Positions 7,381 through 14,613 are shown, numbered from the stretch's first letter. The stretch: 17,139 nt of DNA from Ruminococcaceae bacterium UBA5391 (GCA_002410755.1 DHOL01000078.1:1-17139), one strand, 5' to 3'. Notes: a model not told the origin generated them from the letters alone. Translations and numbers: made by a program.

Positions 7381-7408
7381 TTGACTATCCTGTAAAAAGA
7401 GGTATAAT
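7381..7408 (+). promoter_or_regulatory. Strong sigma-A promoter in a gene-free region
   Basis: TTGACT (7381-7386), a 16-bp spacer and a perfect TATAAT (7403-7408) predict a start near 7415. No recognisable gene follows; hairpins and an intrinsic terminator do. Confidence 0.7.
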
Positions 7409-7414
7409 TTACCT

Positions 7415-7631
7415 GTAAGGCATAAAATAAAAGATGCAATGCAGAAGCAGGTGTGAAGAGCGCCTGCCTTCTGCATATGGAGCCACTACCTCCATATGCA
7501 ACCGATTCATCGGCACATTGCAGCTCTTATTATACCTCCTGTTTCTGTTTTTGTACAGGGGATAGTTTTAAGTTCTACAGGTGTGTTGGGCGTTGGATAT
7601 GGACAGGGAGTTCATACTCAGCGCTTTTTTT
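7415..7631 (+). ncRNA. Candidate structured non-coding RNA, about 215 nt
   Basis: Bounded by a strong promoter (7381-7408) and an intrinsic terminator (7590-7631). The 5' half folds into a junction: closing helix TGCAAT/ATTGCA (7435-7440 with 7517-7522); a 13-bp hairpin GCAGAAG-CAGGTG / CGCCTG-C-CTTCTGC (7441-7474, one bulged C); an 11-bp perfect inverted repeat TGCATATGGAG/CTCCATATGCA (7472-7482 with 7490-7500); and a small hairpin CCGA-TTCA-TCGG (7502-7513). A further helix CTCCTGT/ACAGGGG lies at 7536-7561. The second and third stems share TGC at 7472-7474, so they may be alternatives. It matches no RNA family I recognise. A 43-codon ORF with a hydrophobic tail lies inside, so a peptide-coding transcript is an alternative. 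Confidence 0.5.
7590..7631 (+). terminator. Intrinsic terminator of the candidate ncRNA
   Basis: GCGTTG (7590-7595) pairs with CAGCGC (7619-7624) and, after one G-U and one A-C position, TATGGAC pairs with GTTCATA around a 5-nt loop. Seven T residues follow directly (7625-7631). Confidence 0.8.
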
Positions 7632-7662
7632 GTGTCTTGCATAATCGGGGGACCGGCAGGGT

Positions 7663-7691
7663 TTGACAAAATCCCCTTAGCCCCTTATTTT
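7663..7691 (+). promoter_or_regulatory. Candidate promoter upstream of the enoate reductase
   Basis: TTGACA (7663-7668), 17-bp spacer, TATTTT (7686-7691). Start would be near 7698, giving a ~300-nt leader to the reductase or a separate small RNA carrying the hairpin at 7722-7798. Confidence 0.4.
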
Positions 7692-7721
7692 GTTTGTGAA
7701 AAAAGTTTACGATAGAAAAAT

Positions 7722-7798
7722 GAAGGCAGCACCAGCCGGACTGGAGCAGGGGATTTTTGCACCGCCTGCGCCGAGGCCTTCCGACTGATGCTGCCTCC
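7722..7798 (-). terminator. Long hairpin, best paired on the minus strand
   Basis: The arms 7725-7740 and 7780-7795 differ from perfect complementarity at two positions that are C-A on the plus strand but G-U on the minus strand. With flanking bases the minus-strand stem reaches about 19 bp and is followed by ATTTTTCTATC, so it has the form of a minus-strand intrinsic terminator. An inner helix GGaGCAGG/CCTGCgCC (7743-7750 with 7765-7772) adds to the structure. No minus-strand transcript that would need it is evident, so its role is open. Confidence 0.4.
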
Positions 7799-7813
7799 TC
7801 CTTTATTTCATTA

Positions 7814-7842
7814 TTGACATTTTTATTTTACGGTGATACAGT
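7814..7842 (+). promoter_or_regulatory. Promoter of the 2-enoate reductase gene
   Basis: TTGACA (7814-7819), 17-bp spacer, TACAGT (7837-7842) with a TG extension at 7834-7835. Start near 7849 leaves a ~150-nt leader. Confidence 0.55.
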
Positions 7843-7864
7843 TTATTATGGATGAAAGAAAAAA

Positions 7865-7929
7865 GGAAAAGTCGGCTGAAAAAATGACGGCGCCGAAGAG
7901 TTTTTCCTTAATTCACAATCGACTTTTCC
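7865..7929 (+). other. Hairpin in the reductase leader
   Basis: GGAAAAGTCG (7865-7874) pairs perfectly with CGACTTTTCC (7920-7929). Inside, GAAAAA pairs with TTTTTC around a CGGCGCCG palindrome. The plus strand has no T tract after it; the minus strand has TTTTTTC, so it would also work as a minus-strand terminator. It lies between promoter and start codon and may act as a leader structure. Confidence 0.45.
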
Positions 7930-8001
7930 CGGTGCCCCTCTGAGGTGCTGCCCCCTTGCCAACAGGTATTCCTGCTGCACTTTTGAAAGGAAGAATTGTG
8001 G

Positions 8002-9999
8002 ATGGAAAAGTATGCAAATCTTTTTGACACGGTGTCAATCGGAAAGTGCAAACTCAAAAACCGTTTTGCAATGGCCCCAATGGGCCCGCTGGGCTTAGGG
8101 GATTCCGAGGGCGGGTTTAACCAGAGGGGCATTGACTATTATGTGGAACGGGCAAAGGGCGGAACCGGCCTGATTATTACCGGTGTTACCTTTGTGGACA
8201 ACACAGTCGAAAAGCATGACATGCCCAACACGCCCTGCTCGACATACAATCCGGTGCATTTTACACGCACGGCAAGAGAAATGACGGAAAGAATCCATGC
8301 GTATGATGCGAAGGTTTTTCTTCAGCTTTCAGGGGGTTTCGGCCGTGTTACCATCCCTACCAACCTCGGTGAGCACCCGCCTGTAGCCCCTTCAGCAATT
8401 CCCCACCGCTGGCTGGACAAGACTTGCCGGCCGCTGAAAAAAGATGAGATAAGGGAAATTGAAAAGCAGTTTGGGGAAGGCGCCTATCATGCAAAACGTG
8501 CCGGATTCGACGGGATAGAAGTCCACGCCGTCCATGAGGGGTACTTGATTGATCAGTTCGCAATTTCGTTTTTTAATCACCGGACGGATGAGTATGGCGG
8601 AAGCCTTGAAAACAGGCTCCGCTTTGCAAAGGAAATCCTCGAGGAAATCAAGGGTAAATGCGGCAGCGATTATCCTGTAGCAATGCGGTTCAGCGTTAAG
8701 AGCTTTATTAAAGACTGGCGTGTTGGCGGCCTGCCGGGCGAAAAGTTCCAGGAGAAGGGCCGCGATGTTGAAGAAGGGCTGGAAGCCGCTAAGCTGCTCG
8801 TACAGTACGGCTACGATGCCCTGGATGTTGATGTGGGCTGCTATGATGCCTGGTGGTGGAACCATCCGCCAATGTATCAGAAAAAGGGGCTGTATATCCC
8901 GTACTGCAAAATGGTGCGCGATGTGGTTCATGTCCCCATTCTCTGTGCCGGCAGAATGGACAACCCCGATTTGTCGTCAAAGGCGGTAAGCGATGGGGCC
9001 TGTGACATTGTTTCCCTTGGCCGGCCGCTGCTGGCTGACCCGGATTATGTCAATAAGCTTGCGGCTGGTGAAGAAAAATATATTCGGCCCTGCCTGTCCT
9101 GCCAGGAAGGCTGCATGGGCCGTATAGCGTCATATTCTGCAATTAACTGTGCCGTCAACCCTCAGGCCGCAAGGGAACGTGTGGAGCGCCTTACGCCGGC
9201 TCTCAGCCCGAAAAAAGTGGCGGTTATTGGCGGCGGTGTGGCAGGCTGCGAAGCGGCGCGCGTCCTTGCCCTGCGTGGGCATAAGCCTGTCATTTTCGAG
9301 AAATCCGGAAAACTGGGCGGCAACCTGATTGCCGGCGGTATGCCATCATTTAAGGAAGATGACCATGCCCTGATCCGCTATTATGAAAATCAGCTTGAAA
9401 GGCTCAGGGTGCCTGTTTATTTTAACCGGCAGATGACCGCACAGCAGGTCATTGATGAAAAAGCAGACGAAGTGATTGTTGCAACCGGCTCCAATCCAAA
9501 GCTTTTCAGGCTTGGCAGTTCCCCCGTGTTCCCGGCTGCCGATGTGCTCCTCGGCAAAGTGAAAGCCGGCCCGAAAGTAGCCATTATCGGCGGCGGCCTT
9601 GTCGGCTGCGAGACAGCTTTGCATCTGCGTGAGCAGGGCAGGGAAGTCACCATTGTTGAGGCCTTGCCGAAGCTCCTGTCCGTCAATGCGCCTCTCTGCA
9701 GTGCCAACAAAGACATGCTGCTGGCGCTGATTCCATTTAAGGGGATTAAGAGCATAACCGGCGCAAAAGCCACGGGCTACAGTGCAGGCCGCTTGACGGT
9801 CGAGAAGAACCAGGGCGGGACTGATACCATTGATGCGGATACGGTAATCCTTGCGGTTGGCTATTCTTCGGAGAACACACTTTACAGCGAGATTCAGCGT
9901 AAACTTCCGCGTGTGCATTTAATTGGTGATGCGCGTTCGGTCGCAAATATCATGTATGCGATTTGGGATGCCTATGAAGTAGCCAGAACGCTTGAATAA
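8002..9999 (+). CDS. Old yellow enzyme-type Fe-S flavoprotein (2-enoate reductase / 2,4-dienoyl-CoA reductase family)
   Basis: A 665-residue enzyme with the family's three parts. Residues 1-350 form the FMN-binding TIM barrel, with HAVHEGYLIDQF (the tyrosine near 181 is the expected proton donor) and NHRTDEYGGS. Cysteines at 364, 367, 371 and 383 (CxxCxxxCx11C) bind a 4Fe-4S cluster. The C-terminal half has two dinucleotide-binding folds, VAVIGGGVAG near 410 and VAIIGGGLVG, for FAD and NAD(P)H. Relatives include clostridial 2-enoate reductase (FldZ), BaiCD/BaiH and NADH oxidases, which reduce activated C=C bonds by electron flow FAD to Fe-S to FMN. The ATG at 8002 lies 8 bp after AAGGAAG; a TTG six bases upstream is too close to it. 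It is monocistronic. Substrate cannot be fixed from sequence. Confidence 0.9.
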   Translation: MEKYANLFDTVSIGKCKLKNRFAMAPMGPLGLGDSEGGFNQRGIDYYVERAKGGTGLIITGVTFVDNTVEKHDMPNTPCSTYNPVHFTRTAREMTERIHAYDAKVFLQLSGGFGRVTIPTNLGEHPPVAPSAIPHRWLDKTCRPLKKDEIREIEKQFGEGAYHAKRAGFDGIEVHAVHEGYLIDQFAISFFNHRTDEYGGSLENRLRFAKEILEEIKGKCGSDYPVAMRFSVKSFIKDWRVGGLPGEKFQEKGRDVEEGLEAAKLLVQYGYDALDVDVGCYDAWWWNHPPMYQKKGLYIPYCKMVRDVVHVPILCAGRMDNPDLSSKAVSDGACDIVSLGRPLLADPDYVNKLAAGEEKYIRPCLSCQEGCMGRIASYSAINCAVNPQAARERVERLTPALSPKKVAVIGGGVAGCEAARVLALRGHKPVIFEKSGKLGGNLIAGGMPSFKEDDHALIRYYENQLERLRVPVYFNRQMTAQQVIDEKADEVIVATGSNPKLFRLGSSPVFPAADVLLGKVKAGPKVAIIGGGLVGCETALHLREQGREVTIVEALPKLLSVNAPLCSANKDMLLALIPFKGIKSITGAKATGYSAGRLTVEKNQGGTDTIDADTVILAVGYSSENTLYSEIQRKLPRVHLIGDARSVANIMYAIWDAYEVARTLE

Positions 10000-10019
10000 A
10001 AATCTTTTTTCGCAGGATG

Positions 10020-10072
10020 CCTTCTGCTGAAAGGAGCAGGTTTACTCTTCAGCAGGAGGTTGTTTCCTTTTC
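10020..10072 (+). terminator. Terminator after the reductase
   Basis: Twelve consecutive pairs (10020-10031 with 10048-10059, one U-G), extended inside by GAG/CTC, followed by TTGTTTCCTTTTC. Confidence 0.78.
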
Positions 10073-10075
10073 TAT

Positions 10076-10129
10076 AGATGTGGTGAAAATGAACTGAAAC
10101 GGCTTCATTTTCTCCGCATCTTTGTTTTA
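10076..10129. terminator. Second, tandem terminator
   Basis: An 18-position stem with a single T-T mismatch and one G-U pair (10076-10093 with 10104-10121), 10-nt loop, then TTGTTTTAT. The stem is equally good on the minus strand. Confidence 0.7.
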
Positions 10130-10543
10130 TGCTTAGCCAGAGCTGCGATTTACCCGAAAACCCAGTTGCAGCGGTAAGCCCAAACATCAGCCGAAAGTCA
10201 AAAGCAGTTTTCCCTCAGGAAGGGCTTGAAATTTTCAGGCAATATTCTGCGGTGCCGGAGCTTGGAACTTTGGAAAACATTTTACTTTTCTGTCATTATC
10301 GAATCTAAATGCAGTCATAAAATGATAAAAAAGTTTATGCCATATATATAATAGATAAATGCTGGAAATGCTTGGGCATGTCATAGAACATTCCCGGCAT
10401 ACTTATTGGCAATTTGGGATAAGCAGGGAGCAAAGGGTAAAAAGCAGTCGCTTTTGGCAACGGGCTGTGTCAGCAGCCGCGCTGAGGCTAGAAAAGCCTC
10501 CCGCACAGAGACGTTCCAAATGCGAGAATGGAGTGGTTAAAAA
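10130..10543 (+). other. Leader region of the GH2 gene, no protein gene seen
   Basis: About 400 bp without a supported gene. An imperfect hairpin spans 10131-10179 (GCTTA...TAAGC with an inner CTGCGA/TTGCAG). A TATAAT lies at 10347-10352 in an AT-rich run without a convincing -35. Nearer the gene, CTGTG (10465-10469) and CACAG (10504-10508) enclose two small hairpins, TCAGC/GCTGA (10470-10485) and GGCT/AGCC (10486-10498), forming a possible three-way junction. GGAG at 10530-10533 is the ribosome site. Confidence 0.4.
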
Positions 10544-12262
10544 ATGGCTCAAAGCATCCCCAGACAGGACTATCCACGGCCTCAGTTCGTCCGGAATGAA
10601 TGGCTTAACTTAAATGGAATGTGGGAATTTGAGATTGACAACAGCAAAAGCGGCAGGGAGCGCGGACTGTCCCAGGCCCCTCATCTGTCGGGAAAGATAT
10701 TGGTTCCGTTTTGCCCCGAAAGCTCATTATCCGGTGTTAAAAATACCGATTTTATGGACGCTGTTTGGTATAAACGCCGTTTCCTTGTGCCGGGAAAATG
10801 GGGAGCGGATAAGCGCCGTATCTTTTTGCATATTGGTGCCTGTGATTACATGACGGAAGTATGGGTAAACGGCAAACCGGCAGGCCGGCATGAAGGCGGC
10901 TACTCGCCTATTTCACTTGAAATAACGGATCTGGTCATGCAGGGTGAAGAGAATGTGGTGACCATCTGTGCTTCAGATGACCTCCGCTCGCAGAACCAGC
11001 CGTCCGGCAAACAGAGCTATGGCTATCTTTCAGGCGGTTGCATGTACACCCGTACAACCGGAATATGGCAGACGGTTTGGCTGGAAAGCGTGCCGTTTAC
11101 TTATATTGCCGGAGTTCAGTGCACGCCTTGCCTGGAAAGGCAGAGCGTTGTGGTCGAGGCTGACTGCCGGGAAGCAGACGGCGAAGTCCTTACGGTTTTA
11201 GCCGGGTTTGCCGGGAAGCCGGTTGGCCGCGCAACCTGTCGGGTTGCCGGTAAGGCAGTCCGGTTGGAGCTGCCTTTAAAAGAGCTGCATCTGTGGGAGC
11301 CCGGTTCGCCGAAGCTGTATGATTTAACCCTGACGCTTGGTGATGATGAGGTCAAAAGCTATTTTGGTATGCGGGAGATTACATGGGTTGACGGAAAGAT
11401 GTTCTTAAACCGGAAACCGGTGTTCCTGCGTCTGGTCCTTGACCAGGGCTATTATCCGGATGGCATCTACACAGCCCCGTCTGATAAGGACCTGAAGGCC
11501 GATATTGAGCGGTCTATGGCAATGGGCTTTAACGGTGCACGGCTACACCAGAAAGTGTTTGAACCGAGATTCTTGTATTACTGCGATATCCTGGGATATC
11601 TGGTATGGGGGGAATATCCAAATTGGGGGCTTGACATATCGCGGGCAGATGCGTGGCAGGGCTACCTGCCGGAATGGCTGGAAATCCTGAAGCGGGACTA
11701 TAGTCATCCATCCATTATTGGCTGGTGCCCGCTCAATGAAACACAGGACGACCAAAACCCGCAGTTTGTAAAGATGCTGGTAGACATGACTCATGCCTTT
11801 GACAGAACCCGTCCTGTAATTGATGCTTCCGGCTGGAAACATGTCCAGGGCCTTACAGATATTATGGATGTGCATGACTATGAACAGGACAGCCGGGTTT
11901 TCCGGAAACGGTATGACCGTCTGAAAAAGGGTTCTCCGGTACCAATCCGTTTGCTTGGAGAGGGATACCCGTCATTTGTGAGTGAATTCGGTGGAATTTG
12001 GTGGAGCGAAACTGACAACAGCGGATGGGGCTATGGAAGCCACCCTGCCAGCAGAGAAGAAGCAGTTGAACGTTTCCGGGGACTGGTGGATGCCCTTTTG
12101 GATAATCCGCAAATCTGTGCGTTTTGCTACACTCAGTTAACGGATGTGGAACAGGAGCAAAATGGGCTGTACACTTATAAGCGCATCCCGAAATATGATC
12201 CGGCAGTAATTTCGGCCATTGTTTCGCGTAAAGCTGCCTTTGAACAAAATATTCCTGGTTGA
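10544..12262 (+). CDS. Glycoside hydrolase family 2 protein
   Basis: A 572-residue intracellular GH2 enzyme without a signal peptide. Residues 1-180 form the sugar-binding jelly-roll (with WLNLNGMWEFE and the family-like VWVNGKPAGRHEGGYSP), about 185-275 the immunoglobulin-like sandwich, and 278-565 the TIM barrel. The acid/base is E399 in CPLNET and the nucleophile E481 in SEFGG, both retained. It ends after the barrel, lacking the extra C-terminal domains of long beta-galactosidases. Activity could be beta-galactosidase, beta-glucuronidase or a related exo-glycosidase; I cannot decide which. ATG 10544 follows GGAG by 10 bp. It stands alone between terminators, without an obvious transporter partner. 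Confidence 0.88.
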   Translation: MAQSIPRQDYPRPQFVRNEWLNLNGMWEFEIDNSKSGRERGLSQAPHLSGKILVPFCPESSLSGVKNTDFMDAVWYKRRFLVPGKWGADKRRIFLHIGACDYMTEVWVNGKPAGRHEGGYSPISLEITDLVMQGEENVVTICASDDLRSQNQPSGKQSYGYLSGGCMYTRTTGIWQTVWLESVPFTYIAGVQCTPCLERQSVVVEADCREADGEVLTVLAGFAGKPVGRATCRVAGKAVRLELPLKELHLWEPGSPKLYDLTLTLGDDEVKSYFGMREITWVDGKMFLNRKPVFLRLVLDQGYYPDGIYTAPSDKDLKADIERSMAMGFNGARLHQKVFEPRFLYYCDILGYLVWGEYPNWGLDISRADAWQGYLPEWLEILKRDYSHPSIIGWCPLNETQDDQNPQFVKMLVDMTHAFDRTRPVIDASGWKHVQGLTDIMDVHDYEQDSRVFRKRYDRLKKGSPVPIRLLGEGYPSFVSEFGGIWWSETDNSGWGYGSHPASREEAVERFRGLVDALLDNPQICAFCYTQLTDVEQEQNGLYTYKRIPKYDPAVISAIVSRKAAFEQNIPG

Positions 12263-12357
12263 ATTCCATAAAGAGCAATCCGGTTTTGGCGGTATCCATG
12301 AAAGGCAACTGCTGTCTGTCCCTTCTCACCTACCGGGGCAGGATAAATAATTTTATG

Positions 12358-12383
12358 AATCATGGTAAAGAATCATGGTAAAA
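12358..12383 (+). repeat. 13-bp tandem direct repeat
   Basis: AATCATGGTAAAG at 12358-12370 is followed immediately by AATCATGGTAAAA at 12371-12383, twelve of thirteen bases identical. Confidence 0.75.
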
Positions 12384-12406
12384 CAATAAGGATGAGAGAC
12401 TGTTGA

Positions 12407-12429
12407 GCCGGTTATCTATGATAACCGGC
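12407..12429 (+). terminator. Palindrome after GH2, possible terminator or operator
   Basis: GCCGGTTATC and GATAACCGGC form a perfect 10-bp stem around a TAT loop, followed by CCTTTCCG and later TTTTC. The U tract is weak, so a protein-binding site is an alternative. Confidence 0.45.
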
Positions 12430-12794
12430 CCTTTCCGTGCTATTTTCTTGCCCCTTTTCATCCTGAGCAAGTGCAGGAAAAGAAATTTATTGAATAAAAC
12501 TCAAATCAGAAAGAATGTGCAGAAAATATTTAAAGCAATGCCGCATGATGACATAAAAAATCCACACGGACTGGCAAAACTTGTAGGCCTCTTGATTTAC
12601 CGGAAAGTTTCCAGGTGTACTAAGAAGGAAAGGTGGGAGACACTCTTAATAAACCGTGAACCCTGAAAGAATTTAAAATGAAACAGATTCGTAACTTTTT
12701 AAGTCAAAACCATATTATTGATACCGCATTGCAGCATCCTGTCGTGAATATACATAGTGCCGGAATGCCGTTCCGTGAAGCCGGGAAGGGACGC
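12430..12794. other. Stretch without a supported gene
   Basis: Between the palindrome and the yitT stop I see only weak open frames on the plus strand: one of 87 codons from a TTG at 12403 that runs through the palindrome, and one of 69 codons at 12678 that overlaps the yitT 3' end. Neither has a ribosome site or recognisable motif. No repeat or mobile-element remnant is visible. Confidence 0.45.
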
Positions 12795-13649
12795 TTATTC
12801 ATTATGGAATCCTTTACCGATAATTTCACTTGTGTTGGTAATCAGGATAAAAGCGTCAGGCTCTTCCTGGCGGATGAACCGGCGTAACTGGAGCGCCTGA
12901 ACACGTTTCATCGCTGTGAGCACAACAAATTTTTTAGAATGGGAGTAGGCGCCTTTTGCCTCGCAGACTGTAGCGCTGCGGTCCAGCCTCTTTGTGATAA
13001 ATTCACAGACCGGCACGGGATCATTGCAGATTACGCTGATATATTTCCGGAGATTGATGTTCTCAATCGCGCTGTCAATGACGACCGTTTTCATCATGAG
13101 GCCAAGGCAGGAAAAAAGGGCTGTTTTCACGCTGAAAACCAGGAACGCAGAGAGGGTAATCAGCACGTCGGAAATAAACAGCGCCCGGCCAACGTCAGTA
13201 CCCGTATGCTTCTGCACAATCATTGCAATGATGTCCGTCCCACCTGAAGAAGCCCCCATATTGAACAGGATGGCAGAGCCGAACGAAGGAAGGACGACTG
13301 CGAAAATCAAGTCCAGCATTGGCTCGTCGGTAACCGGATGGCTCATCGGGAAGAATTTTTCCAGAGCGGAGACAAAAACAGAAAGTGCTACACTGGCGTA
13401 GACAGTTTTTACAGCGAAGCTACGCCCAAGAAACAGAAAGCCCAGCACAACAAGGGCAATGTTCAAAATAAAATTTGCGGTAGCCGGTGTAATAGGTGTG
13501 ACTTTTCCAAGCACGACAGAGAGACCCGAAACACCGCCAAATGTAAAATTATTAGGGAATCTGAAAAAATAAATACCAACGGCAATCAATAATATGCTTG
13601 CCGTGATGATAATGTAATCACGTAGGACACCGAGAAATTTTTTTCTCAT
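12795..13649 (-). CDS. YitT family membrane protein
   Basis: A 284-residue protein with the YitT architecture: five hydrophobic segments in residues 1-190, including the family-typical FGGVSGLSVVLG and MGASSGGTDIIAMIV loops, then a soluble C-terminal domain of the DUF2179 type (about 205-284) with VVLTAMKR and EEPDAFILITNTSEIIGKGF. Function of the family is not established; a transport role is often assumed. The ATG at 13649 has only a weak ribosome site (AGAAAGAG). It is divergent from perR, and a minus-strand TATAAT lies at 13715-13710 with no clear -35. Confidence 0.92.
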   Translation of the reverse strand: MRKKFLGVLRDYIIITASILLIAVGIYFFRFPNNFTFGGVSGLSVVLGKVTPITPATANFILNIALVVLGFLFLGRSFAVKTVYASVALSVFVSALEKFFPMSHPVTDEPMLDLIFAVVLPSFGSAILFNMGASSGGTDIIAMIVQKHTGTDVGRALFISDVLITLSAFLVFSVKTALFSCLGLMMKTVVIDSAIENINLRKYISVICNDPVPVCEFITKRLDRSATVCEAKGAYSHSKKFVVLTAMKRVQALQLRRFIRQEEPDAFILITNTSEIIGKGFHNE

Positions 13650-13709
13650 ACAGCTCTTTCTGCCCTTTAGGGACGGCCGCCGATTTACCGGACAGGCTGA
13701 ATCGTTTAG

Positions 13710-13715
13710 ATTATA
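13710..13715 (-). promoter_or_regulatory. Probable -10 of yitT
   Basis: A perfect TATAAT on the minus strand, about 60 bp upstream of the start codon; the -35 region (TTTTAT at 17 bp) is poor. Confidence 0.4.
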
Positions 13716-13823
13716 GTATTTTCATATAAGAAATAAAAAGATTTTAAATAAATCATAAAATACCGTAGAAAAATCAGCCATACTTTAAATTTCCCCTGAA
13801 ACTATAGAAAATATAGAAAAACC

Positions 13824-13852
13824 TTTACAAAAAAAGAAAGTGGTGGTATGAT
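13824..13852 (+). promoter_or_regulatory. Promoter of perR
   Basis: TTTACA (13824-13829), 17-bp spacer, TATGAT (13847-13852), start near 13859. Confidence 0.65.
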
Positions 13853-13869
13853 AAAAATAAAATAAAGAA

Positions 13870-13884
13870 GGATTATCATTATTG
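13870..13884 (+). promoter_or_regulatory. PerR/Fur-like box in the perR leader
   Basis: GGATTATCATTATTG matches 9 of 14 symmetric positions of the PerR consensus TTATAATnATTATAA, with both inner half-sites nearly intact. It lies just after the predicted start site, suited to autorepression. Confidence 0.45.
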
Positions 13885-13906
13885 GTTTTATGACAGGCGG
13901 TGCAGT

Positions 13907-14314
13907 ATGGAAACGACAGAAAAGAAACACAACTACAGCAGAAAGCGCGAGGCAATCCTGAGAGCTGTCCGCTCTACAACATGCCACCCGACTGCCGAAT
14001 GGGTTTACCGGACTTTGAAGCCGGAATACCCGGATCTTTCTTTTGGAACGGTGTACCGCAACCTGCTACAGTTTAAGACAGAGGGGACTATTGTCAGTGT
14101 AGGGACAGTAAACGGCCAGGAACGCTACGACGGCAACATAAAGCCACATACACACTTTATCTGCTCGCGCTGCGGGGCCGTCTTGGATGTACCAGGCGAT
14201 TTCCTCAACAGCCGCGCAGCGGGGGAAACTGCTGCAAAAATGGGACTTACAGTTACTTCGTGTGAAGTTTTTCTCCGCGGGATCTGCGACAAATGCTGCC
14301 AGAAGGACGGCTGA
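13907..14314 (+). CDS. perR: Peroxide-responsive repressor PerR (Fur family)
   Basis: A 135-residue Fur-family regulator with an N-terminal winged helix (TVYRNL recognition region, residues 48-53) and a C-terminal dimerisation domain. The structural zinc cysteines are C86, C89, C127 and C130. All five regulatory-metal ligands of B. subtilis PerR (H37, D85, H91, H93, D104) have counterparts exactly ten positions earlier: H27, D75, H81, H83, D94, including the diagnostic aspartate in YDGN. This supports PerR rather than Fur or Zur. PerR with iron senses H2O2 by histidine oxidation and derepresses oxidative-defence genes. AGGCGG precedes the ATG by 6 bp. Confidence 0.87.
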   Translation: METTEKKHNYSRKREAILRAVRSTTCHPTAEWVYRTLKPEYPDLSFGTVYRNLLQFKTEGTIVSVGTVNGQERYDGNIKPHTHFICSRCGAVLDVPGDFLNSRAAGETAAKMGLTVTSCEVFLRGICDKCCQKDG

Positions 14315-14613
14315 GCAGGTTCTAAAAGCACAACAGGGGCGGATATTGCCTTAATATCCCATAAATTAAAAATGAAGCCTGCCATGGGAAGGGCCTTGGG
14401 AAGCTTACTCAAGAAATATTTTGGGGAATAATCCTCCGAAAGGAAGGTGCCTGGACCACAGCAGAGGCTGCGGCCTTTTATGGGATACTGAGAAAAAAAT
14501 AAAAATGCTTTTGAGTAGGACATGTTTCGTAATACTGTACGGAATTTGGAATAGCCTCCGGCACTTATTTGGAGAAAAAATAAAATATTTTTCAAATAAT
14601 CCAAAAATTTTGC
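14315..14613. other. Intergenic stretch after perR
   Basis: No gene supported. A hairpin GGATATT/AATATCC (14341-14359) lacks a U tract. Another, CCACAGC/GCTGCGG (14456-14473, one mismatch), is followed by CCTTTT and may terminate perR transcription. Confidence 0.35.

Larger units (their letters stand above)
7632..8001. other. Gene-free stretch before the reductase
   Basis: I see no credible protein gene here. It holds two plus-strand promoters, two large hairpins and, at 7987-7993, the AAGGAAG ribosome site of the reductase. A 9-nt segment GGCAGCACC (7725-7733) is perfectly complementary to GGTGCTGCC (7944-7952), offering an alternative long-range pairing to the local hairpin. Confidence 0.5.

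Noticed and set aside
7219..7476. An 86-codon N-terminal extension of the EamA transporter
   Set aside because: It lacks a ribosome site, is not conserved-looking, overlaps the ncRNA promoter on the other strand, and would exceed the usual family length.
7720..7787. Short ORF beginning ATGAAGGCAGC in the reductase upstream region
   Set aside because: About 22 codons without a ribosome site and lying entirely within a long hairpin.
10359..10613. 84-codon open frame in the GH2 leader
   Set aside because: Runs out of frame into the GH2 gene, no ribosome site, no motif; the RNA stems explain the region better.
12403..12666. 87-codon plus-strand open frame after GH2
   Set aside because: Starts with TTG inside a palindrome, has no ribosome site and no recognisable motif.
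12678..12887. 69-codon plus-strand open frame
   Set aside because: Overlaps the 3' end of yitT in antisense and shows no family resemblance.
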